The notes under the pieces: generated by a model
Databases searched by the model: none
Told to the model about the DNA's origin: nothing
What the model saw: the letters and a program-made list of their open reading frames with translations, nothing else
NCBI GenBank assembly: GCA_973895155.1
Contig: OZ316893.1
Coordinates: forward strand, 22,506,001 to 22,570,000
Origin: Marsupella aquatica
Lineage: Eukaryota > Marchantiophyta
DNA: 64,000 bases
Reading direction: 5' to 3'
Made by a program: the position numbers and the translations under genes
Shown here: piece after piece, positions 63,201 through 64,000 of the stretch
How positions within the stretch are numbered: the stretch's first letter is position 1
How the letters are laid out: each line of letters opens with the position of its first letter

Positions 63201-64000
63201 GAAATTTGAAGAGACTTGGAGAAAAGTCCTTCAAAACTTCGGCAGCCCTACCAGTGAGATAGGATAGTCCAAACCTGCCCTCAATGCAAATATAATCTAC
63301 GTTGCCGGCTGGTTGATCAGTAGTACCTAACACCTCCTCTCGGCTGTCTACCTGGTCCAGTGGTCCATACTGCCGTCTATGTGACCTACGAGATTGTGGT
63401 CGTGTACGTAGGACCCTAGTAGTACATCACAACCTTGGGCCGAGAGACCGGTTCCCCCTCTACATGCTCATGTGTGGGCATGCGAGTGGGGATAGGAGTA
63501 GGTGGGCTAAGAGGCATCTGGGCAGGAGGAATTGCAAGCAACTCCCTGGCCCTTGTTAGAAACCCTTCCAACCACACAGCTTCAGGAACCAAAGGAGGTG
63601 GGGGCCTACGAGGCACCTATCTCAACACACGTACAATGGTTTTACACAAATCAATAAATTAAGTAGTGGGATGTAAATGCAAGATAATTAAGCAATACCC
63701 TAAATTGGAATGCATATATGGAATGAATAGGGGACATAAACATATCTGTACCTGGCTAGGCAAATACCCTGGCATCTCGGGGATTTCACTTCCACAAAAA
63801 TGACATATCACGTGCGATGAAGTATAGGGTCATTTTATTGGTTCAAAGGGAAGACTTAAGAATTTTATGAGAAGAACAATAGGGTCTTTTAAATCCAATT
63901 TTGAGACTTATAAGAACATTAGGGTCCTTATAACCAAAATTTTGGAATATTCCAAGAATATTCTAACTTTATAGGGGTTGAAAAAATAATTTTTTTTCTT
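63201..64000 (-). other. Region upstream of the SET fragment, to the window end
   Basis: A Pro-rich minus-strand frame at 63,616–63,416 (MPRRPPPPLVPEAVWLEG) could be the N-terminal part of the SET-type protein, separated by an intron or decay. The last 350 bases are AT-rich with no recognised feature. The far end of the CACTA element is not in the window. Confidence 0.35.

Overview
The window is nuclear DNA of a land plant. Two intron-rich housekeeping genes have short GT–AG introns, and the rest is mostly plant-type mobile DNA: Ty1-copia and Ty3-gypsy LTR retrotransposons with plant-style primer sites, and CACTA (En/Spm) transposon remains. I cannot name the species. A non-seed plant (bryophyte or lycophyte) is a weak guess.

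Host genes. (1) Minus strand, about 2.26–7.57 kb: CDT2/DTL, the WD40 receptor of the CUL4–DDB1 ubiquitin ligase, rebuilt here from fifteen in-phase exons and ending in a PCNA-interaction (PIP) motif. (2) Plus strand, 28.07–28.75 kb: an intronless secretory-pathway cyclophilin. (3) Plus strand, 32.68–36.54 kb: RFC3, a small subunit of the PCNA clamp loader, rebuilt from eleven exons as a 354-residue protein. RFC3 loads PCNA and CDT2 acts on loaded PCNA, but their closeness here is probably chance. A ~217 bp tandem duplication at the RFC3 5' end carries a second, dead copy of its start codon.

Mobile DNA, left to right. Diverged LTR remnants in opposite orientation lie at 10.1–10.7 kb. A young complete copia element lies at 11,872–17,655 (target duplication TTAAC). 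A decayed SANT/trihelix-like gene is at 18.2–18.9 kb. A second copia element with 109 bp LTRs and a broken pol lies at 20,858–27,484 (target duplication CCAAA). Tandem and inverted repeats fill 30.5–32.7 kb. A CACTA-like element starts at 38,535 and is split by a 15.6 kb gypsy element at 39,039–54,602 (target duplication GTTTT). Next comes a GC-rich leader with a 644-codon coiled-coil reading frame (54.7–58.9 kb). Last, on the minus strand, is a CACTA TNP2 transposase pseudogene with a SET-domain fragment beside it (59.1–63.6 kb).

Most unusual points. The gypsy element has giant LTRs (4,678 and 4,668 bp). Each LTR carries a long sense-strand coding region: a ~300-codon frame overlapping a 927-codon frame (plant-mobile-domain-like head, long coiled coil, basic motif). 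In the 3' copy this region follows pol directly, because the pol stop codon lies inside the LTR. A 177 bp in-frame module of the LTR frame (59 codons, no indel, about 90% nucleotide identity by eye) also sits inside the TNP2 transposase of the unrelated CACTA element, so coding DNA has moved between a class I and a class II transposon or into both from a third source.
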